Shown one piece after another: positions 1 to 11,992 of a stretch of DNA of 64,000 nt. The position numbers and the translations under genes were made by a program. How positions within the stretch are numbered: position 1 is the stretch's first letter; each line of letters starts with the position of its first letter. The notes under the pieces are model-generated. The model worked only from the letters and a program-made list of their open reading frames with translations. It was not told the origin of the DNA and ran no database searches. The stretch is from Perkinsus chesapeaki (lineage: Eukaryota > Perkinsozoa > Perkinsida > Perkinsidae), in contig JAAPAO010000051.1 in assembly GCA_013115145.1 (NCBI GenBank), positions 1 through 64,000 on the forward strand. The letters are read 5' to 3'.

Positions 1-71
1 CAGATGATTAGCCCATGAGTGTATTAATTGTTGTGTTACAAGGATCGGCTCGCGAAGGCGAAGATACTGTA
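1..71. repeat. 71-bp direct repeat, copy 1
   Basis: These bases recur exactly at 468-538, giving a repeat spacing of 467 bp. The copy begins at the window edge, so it may extend further upstream and the true unit could be longer. Flanks diverge immediately after base 71. It could be the end of a tandem satellite, a terminal repeat of a small element, or an assembly overlap. Confidence 0.95.
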
Positions 72-239
72 TTGGAAAGCACTGGTGCTTGGAGGTACAG
101 TTCGAGCCGGAGTCGGTTCCTTGTCCTGTCCCATTGTGTTATAGTCACACAGTGCTAGTGCAAGCCAATCTAGCTAGTGAGTGAGTGCTTCAACTGTAGC
201 GTGGAGGCAGTTCACTTTGCTGTATTTGCTCGTTATCAT

Positions 240-255
240 GTAGTCTTGGCTCAAG
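240..255 (+). other. Spliced-leader-like fragment
   Basis: The 16 bases GTAGTCTTGGCTCAAG match the 3' part of the perkinsid/dinoflagellate trans-spliced leader as I remember it (GTAGCCATCTTGGCTCAAG) apart from a missing CCA. A T-run follows at about 274-285. There is no clean GT donor directly after CAAG, so a working SL RNA gene is doubtful; a degenerate SL gene or a relic are alternatives. It lies inside the 467-bp unit bounded by the direct repeats. Confidence 0.3.
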
Positions 256-467
256 TTGAGGCATCTCTGCTGATTTTTTTTTTCTTCTGGTTTGTTCTGG
301 CACATTTTCTGCGGTCGACTATTGACTGGATATGTATATATATACTCATGATACTACTGTTGTATGTATATATATACATTCATTTAGATGTCTATTCGGC
401 ACTGCACGGTATGTGTGCCGCACATTGTGTGGCGGTGGTCCGCTATCGGTACCAACTGCAGAAAAGC

Positions 468-538
468 CAGATGATTAGCCCATGAGTGTATTAATTGTTG
501 TGTTACAAGGATCGGCTCGCGAAGGCGAAGATACTGTA
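468..538. repeat. 71-bp direct repeat, copy 2
   Basis: Exact second copy of bases 1-71. It lies 73 bp from the stop codon of the polycystin-like gene. No target-site duplication or coding capacity for a transposase is visible between the copies. Confidence 0.95.
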
Positions 539-610
539 AATTGTTACTTACCAACTAAAGAACTTCACTGATACGAGACTCGGGATGATACATAGAAGCA
601 CCTTGCATGT

Positions 611-3600
611 TCACTGTATAGCCAAGACTTCTTCTTGTTGAATGGCCAAATCCTTGATGCGCCGGTTTAGCAGTTGAACCGCATCACGAAGGAACTGAAA
701 CCCGTGTATCAAGCAGGAAATGCTGAGCACAGTCTCTACAATTAAACCCTCTTCAGCTCGTTTAATATCTTTCCTCGCCTCTCGCCCTACGCCTTTCGTC
801 CGGCCTAGTAGTTGGTCAGTCATGGCCTAGTTTAATTTACTCAAATGTGATGAAGATTTTAGACGATTACCTCCGCTGATTGGAAAACTTCTCCTGCCGT
901 CACGGGCATATGCACACTCTCTTCATCATGGCCGTAAAGCCTATATTTTTGAAGGAATTGCTTCCTACGCTTCTTTATCTATATAGCTATTTAAAGAGCA
1001 ACCACATTGTATCAATTTCGCATTTGGTTACCTTGGAAGGTTGCAATGGCCCTAGCTGAATAAGCCCGTCATCAGAGCTAGATCCCTCAGACTCGTCGCC
1101 TTTGCTGCCTATCAAAAGTCATTTACATCGAGTTTCTTTTGTGGAGACATCTTACGTGCATCCAATTGTCGTGGCCTTGCAGTAATAGAGTTGGTTAACG
1201 CTGTCGCTTTCCACCTAACCCCAGGTTTGGCTGATAGCAACATTTTCAGACGCTTCTCGTGTCGAATATCTACAAGCGAGAGAACCCGTCAATCACAGGT
1301 ATCGATCCTATCTAATCCCCATCTTGTGGTACCTTCGGGTGCCTTCCCCTCATCGCCAGCTTTTTCATCGTCATCAGCAACGATATTGGGTGGTACCTCC
1401 TGAAATCAATCTCAAGCAGCTTTCAGTTTGGCCTGCCCTTACATTGCCTTCCGCGTCGTGAACAGGGATGTGGAGCTCTGTCCTTTGCCTGACGAGCTTC
1501 TTCTTACGAGATTCCGCCTTGTTCTCGAGCTGATGAAGCCGCTTGATTTTAGGAACGTACCATCGAGCATAGAGCCCACGGAGTTTTCTGAACCGAGCTA
1601 CGCCCCCGGAGGCCGCCTAGTGGGGCCACTACGTTTGCATGAAAGCTTCCCAATCAATAGATTTCACAATAGCATTCTTTAATACCACAACTTTAGCTGA
1701 AACAATGTCGGTGAGGCTCTCATGCCCGTCGTCAGAGCTTAACCTATCAACGGTGGGGTATCATCACGGCGTTATGGTAAACATATTACTCAGTCGACCT
1801 GGCAGAGCTCACAAAGTAAGCAATAGTTGCATAAAGGCATCGAAGCCCGAAGAACCAAAGCACAATAACCAGCCTGATGAAAGGAAGCATCACAAGTGAT
1901 AACCAGGCACGTCATACAAGCAGAGTATTAGCGCGCCCCAGAAAGATGCATTTGCAGTCGTGTCAAAATCAGCACCTGAACTGAAGTCTACCGGTTATAG
2001 CACTGGTAAACACACCTCCTATGAATCCGCGCGCCAGGAAGAACAACGCATCACCGAAAGGTGCAAGCTGTGGCATGCTCTCTCCATAGGCTACATTGTA
2101 GCCTATGCTAAACCCAAGAAGTACCTGAGTGCAGTACTAGATGCGCGGCCTAGAGGCTGCTTACCACAATGAAGAGACACAGAAAGGACATGGTTAGTTG
2201 CCATGACTTGCGGATTGTTAATACAAGGGTGTCGACGTACCTAGCCGAGAACTTAGCGATCGCAAAGCCGAGTAATGAGTACGGAAGAAAGCCCAAGAAC
2301 TTGATGGCCTTCAACCAAGCTAGAATTATGTTGAATGCATGTATTCTCTGTGTTAAGTGAACTGTCGAGGCCACTGGCTGACAAAGTGATACTGAAGTGC
2401 TGATAGTGATAGAGTAAGTCCTACAAGTAGATTGACGTATTGAGTCATGTCCGTCGAAGCTTGTTGTAGATCAAGTCGACTGGCATCTACCATGGCTACC
2501 AATCTCAGATAGAACGCGACCATCAGTAGAATTAGATTGGTCCAATCCAGAAGGTTCCACCCATCCCTCAGGTACCTACGGCTGCCAGCTCCAGCAATGT
2601 ATGTCTTAAGTCCTCACCTTAGCTTCAATATACTCAGTTCTGATATTTCCTCTGCAATGTAGTAGAGAACGAATAGAGCCAACATGAATTCCGCGATGAG
2701 CAGCATGAGCTCCTGAGATTGACAATTTGGTATGGCTGCGTAAGTCGATTTTCTACCTCAGGTTGTTTAAGAGCTAATGGATCGATATGCCGCACATTAA
2801 TCAGCGATAATTGAACCTTATTGTGCCACAATCCAGAAGGTGTTACCTGAGATTCTGCAGCTGAATATCCCCAGTCTCTCTCGAATTTAAACCTCAAACG
2901 CTATACGAGTGGCTGCGAAGCATCCCATGTTCGAGTTCCATATGTTCAAATCAACAAATACTGCCCGCGTAGCTATGTCCACATATTGTACGGCTTGCAG
3001 TTCAGCAAGCGCGGTGACGGCCTCTGAACCTAGCGAAGGATGTGTATTAGTGAGCCTCAAAAAATAAGCTCTTGGTACGATTGCTGGGTATGACAGTCAC
3101 GTAGCCACTACTCGAGTATCTGGAGTTCAATGGCATGAAAATGTCAAACAGCCTCGCCTCCGCCGTACTTCGCCATCTTCCCACCGTAGTCTGATTTCTC
3201 GTACGATGGCCGGCTGTTCTCATCCGTGAAAATTCGCGCTTGCTGGTCTCCAGCGATTACGCCATAAGGAGCGCTAAGAATCAGGCTCTACGCTAGATAT
3301 TGAGTAACACCAACTTCTCTTCTCGAGGCCGCTGATAGGATGGGTAACAGTAGTCAAAATAGGCATTGAACGGTTCGGCGACATTACAGCCTTCACCACT
3401 TTTAACTCTAACAGTTCCTGAATTCACCGACTTTTGCCACAAGCATCGCTACCGTACGCACGGATACGAACGGCTCCTAGTAGCCTATTGTACTGCCTCT
3501 CGTCTATAGGAGGCATGTAGGCTATACTTGTCGTGAGCTCCTCATCACTAATAAGGACTCCTTCATCGGTTGTCGAGGTACTTGAAGATGAGCCTAGGCG

Positions 3601-4198
3601 CTACCGGTAGACTAGGAGGCGCGGAAGCCTGCTGACCTCCAGCGATTGCGGTGTATATTGTTGTGGGTATCGCATCCTCTACAAACAACGCGTCGAGGGT
3701 CACATGCGATATATACTGCCAGAACGCCTCTATAGACTGAACCTAGAGGCCTGCACTGCTGAAAGTGTCAGAGAGACCGAGAACATACATCTTCCAGGGC
3801 AGGGGCTTCGATTGTTGCTCCAGTATCGCTGTCCGTCGTTGGTGCTGGGTGCTCGAGTTTCGATGTCAACTACAGAAGTGATGGTAATGTGCTATCGTGA
3901 CACACAGACTCACATGCCTTTTGAGAGCTGTGTAGCCGTATGTGGCTTCTGATAGAGCAATCAGGTTATATGTGAGCAAGAAGCAAATGAATATGAACAC
4001 TACGATGACCTTCCTCATCTGATTCTGGAATACCGCCAATGTCACTGACCCAGCGTGCCTCACAATCGCCAGAATCATTTTCTTTTTGGCTTGGTATCCA
4101 TCTTCAGATAGCTGGTCAAGCGGCACGGCCTCAACACCTTCCAATTGATCGAGACTACTCCGAGCCGCTGCTGTAGAGGCAGAGGTCCGCTTCTCCAT
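611..4198 (-). CDS. PKD2-like polycystin cation channel, multi-exon
   Basis: Reconstructed from more than a dozen exons with 40-60 nt introns. Order on the minus strand: start MEKRT at 4198; a first transmembrane helix (RKVIVVFIFICFLLTYNLIA) near 3950-4015; the polycystin luminal domain, recognisable from SIEAFWQYI near 3700, RLLGAVRIRAYG near 3500 and TRAVFVDLNIWNSN near 2970; then TM2-TM5 from about 2720 to 2160, including YYIAEEISEL and FNIILAWLKAIKF. The pore helix is LFFLARGFIGG at about 2040. TM6 follows, then a basic and acidic tail and a C-terminal helix (611-823). This is the TRPP/PKD2 layout, a non-selective Ca2+-permeable channel found in cilia and the ER. In a flagellated protist a flagellar role is plausible. 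Exact splice sites are inferred. Confidence 0.85.
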
Positions 4199-4249
4199 AG
4201 CGGAATAATAATAACAGAGAATTTCATTTCTCTCATTTAACAAACGCAA

Positions 4250-5594
4250 CTAAACGTGGCTGTGATACCAGTCGTTAAGAAATCGCTGATAACAACGACA
4301 TGCTTGTAGCAAGGTATGCCGAATACAAACTCGTTCTTTGGCCATGAAATCGATCTCTAAAGCCAGCTGCAGTCGTCTGGGTGACGAGCTAGTCTTGTTT
4401 AGAGGGGTCAGATGACGGGGTTGAAAGGCGTCCTCGAACTGAATTGTATCCGACCATAGGTAACACCTTGCAGAACATCTCCGTGTGGCTTCCAACGTTG
4501 AGTGCATCAGAACGTAAGGCCACCATCGCCTGAGGGTAGGCAGCTGAGGATTAGCTCGAGATACTTAGGTACTCGCCCGAGGAACTTACCTGCAAGGAAA
4601 GGTGGGCGCCAGTCACCGAAAAAGTATGCCATACAATGGCATGGAGATAGAACGGCTTGAGATAGTCACAGAAAAGGTAGTCTAATGTCCACATGACGGT
4701 CTGAAACTAGTAGTATTGTACTCAATGGCGTATTTGTTAGATTCTACCGCAGTCAAGTAAACAGCAAGGCCAACTTCGAGGAAGCGCCATGCGATAACTC
4801 GACTTGGACCACGATGGCTGTAGCAGCGATACAATACCAGACATGTTCCCCTACGAACGAGCGCTGTAGCAGCGGTAGTTTCGATACAATTACACCGCGG
4901 TGGCAGACGTGTATGTTGCAACAAAAATCAAGTACATCTTCCACGTTGAAAGGTATACTGCTGTTAGACCGATAGCCAAGGATGTGAAAACCCAAGCCCA
5001 ACGGTGAGCTTTGGTGTCTCTTTTCGGCGCATTGTAGAATAAGATAATCTATGGAGTCGATCCACCGGACAACATCAAGCCATGAACTCACCCAAAAGGA
5101 AGTGAGGCTCATCCAGAGCATCGGTATCTCATCCATGGCTTGGCCGAGCCGCCGAAGTGTCCCTAGTTTTACGGCACTTCGTGTAACATTCATGTCGAGT
5201 ACGCATAACTTACCGTGAAACAGTGTGCTGCCTAGTCCAATGAATATCATAATGACGTAGTAAACTCTATACCGATGTTCATTACCAGCCCTCGGGGCAC
5301 AGATAAGCATGCCCACAACACCAATTACAACGATAAATATTGAAGTCCTGGAGACGAATGCCACAGACACACTGCTGCATTCGAATCCTACAGTGTGTTC
5401 GCGAACTCAACGATGTGATCAGTGTAAGCGTAGTTATCCTCGCAGAAGTCCATTGACGCTGGTGGTCCGAAGAATGTCCTGGCAGATGATGAAGTGCTAA
5501 CGGACGCGCGCAACGCCAAGACTTACTCGGCGAACGAGCCTCGCTGCAAAAACGACGTGGAGTTGCCTGGTACGTCAGCAGTAATGTTCAACAT
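4250..5594 (-). CDS. Alkaline ceramidase (ACER/YPC1 family)
   Basis: Hydrolyses ceramide to sphingosine and fatty acid in ER/Golgi membranes. Seven-TM ceramidase signatures are visible across at least five introns: MDFCEDNYAYTDHIVEFANT near the start, IGLGSTLFHG with the catalytic Ser and first Zn-ligand His, GQAMDEIPMLW with the conserved Asp, and the C-terminal FYLHAIVWHTF with the other two Zn-ligand His. The start is the ATG at 5594 (MLNITAD), which keeps the frame through the first intron. The end at 4250 uses an acceptor that yields LPTLRRWWPYVL; a different acceptor would stop at 4389. The next gene begins only 51 bp downstream on the same strand. Confidence 0.85.
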
Positions 5595-5708
5595 TGACGA
5601 GTACTATTCAAAGTTCCACAGGAATCCATGTTAAAGACGGTTACCCATAAGAGTCTCTCACTGAACACAAGACTGGGCATTTTCGAACTACAAGAAACTT
5701 GAATGTCA

Positions 5709-6771
5709 TCAAATCTTGCTCAGCTCTCTATCCTTATACTCTGGAAAGCGTCCCCTATATCTATAGAATAAGTCATCGACTGCAGCGACGTACCTGGGCT
5801 ACGTCGCAAGAAAAGCAAAGCACTATGTCATCACTTTTTGTGCATCGTATCCGGGGTGTCAGTCTCCTCCCACATCAGCGGCTTTCCTACGACTAGAGCG
5901 AAGTCCTTGAGGTACTTGGGTAGTATGGACTTTGGGAACGGCAATGCAACTCCAATGAGCCGTTGTATGCGCTGACGGAACGCAAGCATGAAGTGACCGG
6001 TATCTGGAACTACAGTGACTCCGGTGGACGATTACACTAGTTCTACCGTGGGCGATGGATTGACCAAAGCAGTAAGCTGGAACTATCGGAACGCGGCCAG
6101 CCTCGTATGCCAGCCTCGCGTAGCCCATTCTAGTTTTGCACACTATCGTGTCATGGGTAGGAGAAAAGGGTATCATTTGTTCCCGAGTGCCACCAATTAC
6201 GATGCTGACACTGAAGTCCTGCTTCAGCGCTTCCAAGGCTGTTTTCTTGTTCGCGTCAATAGCACCGTACCAGAGACAGAGTTCTCGCATGAGCGGCAAT
6301 TTGAAGAGAACTCTAGCTCCTAGCGGGCAGAGCTTATGTTTGACGTTACAAATAAGAAATGGGTGTATAAATGGCACCACTCCGTGTGGATGAGCGCAAT
6401 AGACGACCTTGGGCAACGAGTTAACGGCTTCCTCGTCCTCTAGGATGAAAGATACTCTTTGAAAAAGACGCCTCATAATAGCAGCGTTTAGTCGTCGACC
6501 AGCTTGGAGGAACTCAGGCCAGAACCTATGAAAATTGCAGGGTTAACGGTTCACGGGGCTGAAGGCCAATTTACCGGCTGTGAGGTTTGTACTCTGATCC
6601 ATCGAAAAAGTAGATCGAGTACGATAATAATGCGCCTACGAACCAGCTGAGATATGAGCGAGAGCCCCGTAGTGCCGCTGGAGTAAAGAGAAGGATAATA
6701 GCCAGTAACTGCTGTTGAAGAGCCATCGTGATGCTAAGACTTTTGACGGGGTATTCGTCGGCTCTAAACAT
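5709..6771 (-). CDS. DGAT2/MOGAT-family acyltransferase
   Basis: Makes triacylglycerol or related neutral lipids by acyl transfer from acyl-CoA at the ER. Exon 1 (MFRADEY at 6771) carries two hydrophobic segments. The next exon has the family active-site motif CAHPHGVVPF and, further on, ANKKTALEAL and IGGTREQMI, matching the DGAT2 glycine block. Later exons give VPDTGHFML and, at the C terminus, YVAAVDDLFYRYRGRFPEY, the typical end of this family. Introns are 35-50 nt. An open stretch from 7021 could supply a 5' exon, so an earlier start is possible. The ceramidase gene starts 114 bp downstream, placing two lipid enzymes side by side. Confidence 0.88.
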
Positions 6772-7105
6772 CTTGAGCTCTTGAAGTCACTTGAAACTTC
6801 CTATTTCTCTTAAGGATTTGGTAGATCGCATGTCGAACAAGCTGGACCTTGCACAGGAAGCCAGGATTCATCAGTTCCAACAGCTGAACGGTTGACCTTG
6901 TCTCTGCGTGTTCCTCTCGTGTACCTACTACGTATGATACCCATCTATTTCTTTGACCATTATCCGCTCTTGTGTGAAGTGAAACCAATTCTAAGATTGG
7001 TGAGTTCTCAAGACAGATCATGCTTTCCGTGATCGCGTATTGCTATATACGCGTATAGTTCTCCAGCCTTTGTGATTGTTATTGGTCAATAGAGCCTTCC
7101 TCAAA
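6772..7105. promoter_or_regulatory. Divergent intergenic region (DGAT2 / CSE1)
   Basis: The 334 bp between the divergent starts of the acyltransferase and exportin-2 must hold both promoters. I see no TATA box at a fixed distance. Bases 6764-7021 are open on the minus strand from an ATG and could contain a 5' exon of the acyltransferase; the downstream part lacks a recognisable domain. Confidence 0.4.
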
Positions 7106-10100
7106 ATGGCAGTAAATCAGGGCGAGCTATCGCAGGTGATGGCAGCTACGCTGTCACCCGATCTCAACGTTAGACGACAAGCAGAGGAGAAGCTTTCACA
7201 GGTGATACAGTACTAAGATTGAGGGAACGTACCGCTGCTTCGTTAAAGAAGCCGCTGCATCGCTCGCATTTCCTGCTTCCGTCAAGTTTTGTTCGATAGG
7301 CGGAGTCCGCAGGCGGGGTTCTCACCTCGTCATTGCTACAGCTGGTGGCAAGCGGAAATGAGCAGATGCCTGTTCGATTAGCCAGCAGTATATATTTCAA
7401 GAACTTCATCAAAAGGCATTGGCCGGAGTCGCCTGATGAGGTATTCATAGGGCCTTTTGCCGGCCCTTAATGGACTACAGAAATGCACTTCAGTCACGTG
7501 GGGTTCTCTTTCAGAACGGAGGAATCTCCGAACAGAACCGTAACCTCATAAAGTCGCATCTTGTCGATCTAATGCTGTCTGTCCCACCGCCGCTTATGGC
7601 ACAGCTCCGAGAGAGCATCAAGATTATAAGCGATCTCGGTGAGCTCTACGTCAACACGTATACTTTAACAGCAGTAATCTTTCAGACTTCCCCGCTGGTT
7701 GGCCCACTCTGTTACCTACTTTGGTGCAACGACTCACCTCGGGAAATGACCTCGATGACACTCAATTTGGAGCTTTGGAGACCGCCTCTACAGTGTTCGA
7801 AAAGTGGGTTTCGCACCTTACTTCGGCAGCAGCGGCCCGCCTTATTGGTCTCCAGGTATCGCTACTTAGTGAGGTCTAACGAGGTGCTTAGAGAACTACA
7901 GTACATCTTGAAGGAGTTTCAAGAGGTACCCCGTACACTCCGGTCTCGGTATCTCCTCTGGATAGGTCCATTTGGCCCTATATAGGAGAGTAATGCAGGA
8001 AATCTTCTCACCTGCGATTAAGGAACAGAGTAGTACATGGATAGGGCGCGCTAGGACGATGATGCTATTATAGGCCAAGGTCAAAAGGCGGTGAAGTTGG
8101 CGAAGTTGCTCCTTGTTGAGCTGGAGATCTTCTACGATCTTAACGTTGTTGATATTCCTGTAAGGCTAGAGATGACCTATGCAGCCGGCTAGCATGGTTA
8201 TCACCTTGATTGGCTTCAGGAGTACTATGAAGATAACTCTGCGACATGGTTCGAGGGGTTCCTCCGTTTGTTGGAGTGGCAAGATATGCCGGCTGGTAGT
8301 ATTGGGTCAAGCAAAGGAGCTATTGTGATATACTACCACGCACACCTAGCACGCAGAACTCGTTAGTGCTTCGAGGCCCAGGACGGATTCGTTAGCAATC
8401 AAGTCTCCTGAGTTGGCTTATGTCGTTCTTGTTGGCGCTTCATATCGAGCACGAATCCATTTTCAGCCCTCAAAGCACCCGATGATGAGACGCCCGGAGC
8501 TATCGAAAATTTGAAGGCTCAAGTATGCAGGAACGTAGCTCTCTACGCAGATAAATACCAGGAACAAGTGGAACCGTAGTACTGGGAATCAGGCCTCACC
8601 TTTGTGCCATGGCTCTTATTACTATTTCGGTCTCGTTAGTTCGACTCCAAAATCTTAAGGTACATCTGTGGCGTGGTGAAGTCAGTGTGGACACTCCTTG
8701 TCTCCACCAGCCCCAACGGAAGTAACGATCAGCTGGTAAGCATTGCAACCTGCAACTCACTTGGATGGTCAGTGATCTAGGTGTCAGCAGGAATTAAACT
8801 ACTATCTAGTGCAGCGAGTACTAAGTGGGCCACAAGTCCCTTTGAAGAGGCGAATTCCCTTCAAGTGATGTCTGCGATTATCTTCTGTCAAAGTAGACAT
8901 GTCTTTCAGGCCATATGTGAGCATGTGGTGCTTCCTAACATAAAACTGCGTGACTCGGACGTCGAGGATTTCTTCGATAATCCGACAGTAAGGTGGCTCT
9001 CCCTTCAATGTGGGCAAAGTTCAATCCCTTTAGGAGTATATCAGGCGTGATATGGAGAGCGCGGATCAGGACACTCGTCGACGAGCTGCTATGGAGCTTG
9101 TTAAAGGCTTGAGCAAACTGTATGAGCAACAGGTGCTGCAGGGATAGAACGCATTTGAACCATGGTATTTATTTGCGCCTAAAGCGCTGTCTCCCCCTAA
9201 AAGACAATCATTTGCTACTGGAAATTGGTCGCTGCTTAGGTTACGGACATCTTAGTCCGCTATGTACAAATGTTGCTACAATCCGTTGGCAACTCTACTA
9301 CAGAGGATGCGTGGCGAGCGAGGGATGCTTGTGTTTATCTCATTATAGCGACAGCCGCCAAGGCACAGGTGTTAGAACTAGCGTGGGACGCATAGACATA
9401 TTGCGGATTCTTATTAGACCAGAACTAAGGGAGCCTCTATTGTCAACTCTGCAGTGGATGTCCCAGCGTTCTTCGAACAGCAATTAATGCCAGAGCTCTC
9501 GCAGGCCATCCCTACTGAGAGGGAGGCCAGCCGGGCTGTCTTCCGCGCTAGCATTCTCAAGTAAGTAAATCTCCGCACGGGTCGGTTAACGGTTACGATG
9601 CTAACATGCAGATACATCGCAGTGTTCCGGCAGCATCTCCCTGTTGAACAGCTCACTCGTGCGCTTCCTCTTATAGCAAATCATATACGAACCCCCGTTA
9701 CGGTAGTACCTGGATCCCCGTTCGTCGCCTACTCCCTTTGCACTTATAAACTAATGTTCACTTTAGGTACTGCACACATATGCCGCTCATTGTCTAACTG
9801 TTCTATTGCTACTTAAATGCCCCAATAAGCAACATAAGATACCATTAGAGACACTGAAACAGACCGTACGGCATGGGTAAAGCGTGATGGCGGTTATACT
9901 TGCTCAGGTTCTGCCTACTGTAGAGCCATGCCTCCAAATACTCGCTACTGGTGAGACTCAATCCGCATACGAAATGAAGCTCGTAATGCGTAAGTTCTTC
10001 GACACAATAGTCTTCATCATAGAGTTTATTTTGCAGGGGTGTTCTCGACCTTCAAGGAGGGAGCTTTGGGCATTGCTCTTCCAACGCTCAGGCAGCTTGC

Positions 10101-11781
10101 CACAGTAAAACTTGTCTTCCATTGTACACGCGTCTCATACGCTTTCTGGCAGATACTCCGGGCTGTGGCAGCGAATCCTAGTGATGCTGTTTTCAATCAC
10201 TATCTGTTTGAAGCTATCGCTTCAATCGTAATAGCACAACCTTATCAACCTTAATTGTGCCCTGCTAGGTACGGACTGTCCTGCAATTCGCCCCTGCTCA
10301 GCATGGGGAAGTTGAGTCGGCTCTTCTCCCTGTTATCAGCTTTATATTGGAGCAGAATGTTGCTGACTTCATCCCGTAATAAGGAGAATGCATGCGTTCG
10401 CGGAGGTTTACTTACTTTATTTAGTTATTGCTTCCAAATACTTGGCCTTCTGCTTGATTCCGGTGATAGCTCTACGTCAGCAGCTGGTCCACAGATCTAT
10501 GGTGCACTCTTTGACAGGTGAGTAGACGTGATACCGCGCAATGTCTACGCTTATGCCTGTTCTTAGGCTTCTCACTGATGGCCTCTGGAGAACCGCCGCA
10601 AATGTACCCGGGCTCATCCGATTGTTCAGCTCGTAATGAGGGCCACACTCACTGCGCTCAGCAAGTTTGATGTGTTAGATACTTCAAAAAAAATGCGCAA
10701 TTCTCGGAGCAAATTAAGCGTAACATGCAAACAATTCTCCTCCGGTTCCAATACGTAGGCCTGACAAAGAAAGATAGTCGTATTTATGAGTTGGGTTAGG
10801 TACTTAATCATCGTAAGGTCGAGATGCAAGCATTCGACCTTATTATAGCAATGTTTCGTTATCTCCCGTTCGATGCTTACAAAAAGTGAGTACCGACTTG
10901 ATACTGCTGAATGAGGTTCGCATTTTCCTGTTTAATTCAGCTCGCTTGCTGGAATATTCACAGTCTTCTTGACGAAGCTGCAAAAGAAGACTACAGCAGC
11001 GTTGAACAGAAAATTCGCTATTACGTTGAGCGTGTTCGTGTAAGTTCAGAAGCTCTTGCGGAGGCCGTTATATAAATACCGCAATCCAGATACTGTGTCC
11101 CAGAGGGCCCACGCGTCTTGCTTTCGACTTTGGAGCAAATTCAAGCTGGTCTCTCGGTAATGGTTGTGAAATCACTGTGGATGCCTGCCTTCAAGGGGAA
11201 CATGGGCGGAAAAGAGAACAAGAAGGTACTCCTGTCTTGCGTCACTTGCGGGTTGTTATAAATTACTCTGTCAGGTCTGCTTGCTCGCCGCGGCTAAGTT
11301 TGCCAACGACTCGAATGTCCAGAGCAATGGGGAGATGATGCATGCTGTAAATAACTAGTTACTGTACTCCGCGCATTTTTAATGGTAGGTTTTGATGGGC
11401 ATATCTGAACTACTCGGCTTCAATGATCAAGAGCAACAACAGGGAAACTCGCTACTGAACCCTAGGCTCAACGACGAAGACGAAGATGACCAAGAGGAAG
11501 CAGAGGACCGAGAGTAGTTCAATCGACCATTGTTTTACGACTAGTATTTGTCCGCCTAGATACGAGGTTAGCTTTGCGAGACTTCATTCCACCGAGATGC
11601 CTGGCCACGCGGATTGTGCGCCGACAATCACCGATGTTCCTGGTAGCATAAAACAGGCTTTACGCAGCATAGACGGTGAGATGGCTCTTTCATCTGAGCA
11701 TTGATCACCGATAACTCAGGTCGCTTCTTCGCCAATCCTCCTCAAGAACTGGCTCGTCTGAGTACATGGGTGAGGTCGTGA
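7106..11781 (+). CDS. CSE1: Exportin-2 / CSE1 (CAS), importin-alpha re-exporter
   Basis: HEAT-repeat karyopherin that returns importin-alpha to the cytoplasm with RanGTP. The start MAVNQGELSQ and the following LSPDLNVRRQAEEKL match the importin-beta N-terminal domain. CSE1-specific landmarks follow in order: DFPAGWPTLLPTLVQRL near 7690, YYEDNSATWFEGFLRLLEW near 8225, DMESADQDTRRRAAMEL near 9050, FNHYLFEAI near 10195, and the C-terminal SFARLHSTEMPG near 11570. The gene is cut by many introns of 40-60 nt. The last exon (RFFANPPQELARLST) is joined by a 44-nt intron and ends at the TGA at 11779-11781; without that intron it would stop at 11704. An acidic stretch (DDEDEDDQEE-like) precedes the final exons. 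Confidence 0.88.
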
Positions 11782-11992
11782 GAGACAGTACACACTCGCG
11801 TTTGCAACGATAAATAATAGTGGAATTTTCATCGTCTATCCATAGTAGTGTTTTGTTTATGTTGATACTGAGCTGGCTGGAGAGAGACTGACGTTGTGCC
11901 TCGCAAACTTCCAAGTCTTGTTGGCTACGCGTAGTGAATTTCGCCGGGCTCTTTGGGCTGCTCGTCGTTTCCGTTGCAGAACCTACTTTATC

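Noticed and set aside
177-485. 102-residue open frame inside the repeat unit
   Set aside because: Composition is odd, no homology pattern, and it overlaps the repeat and SL-like fragment; probably chance.
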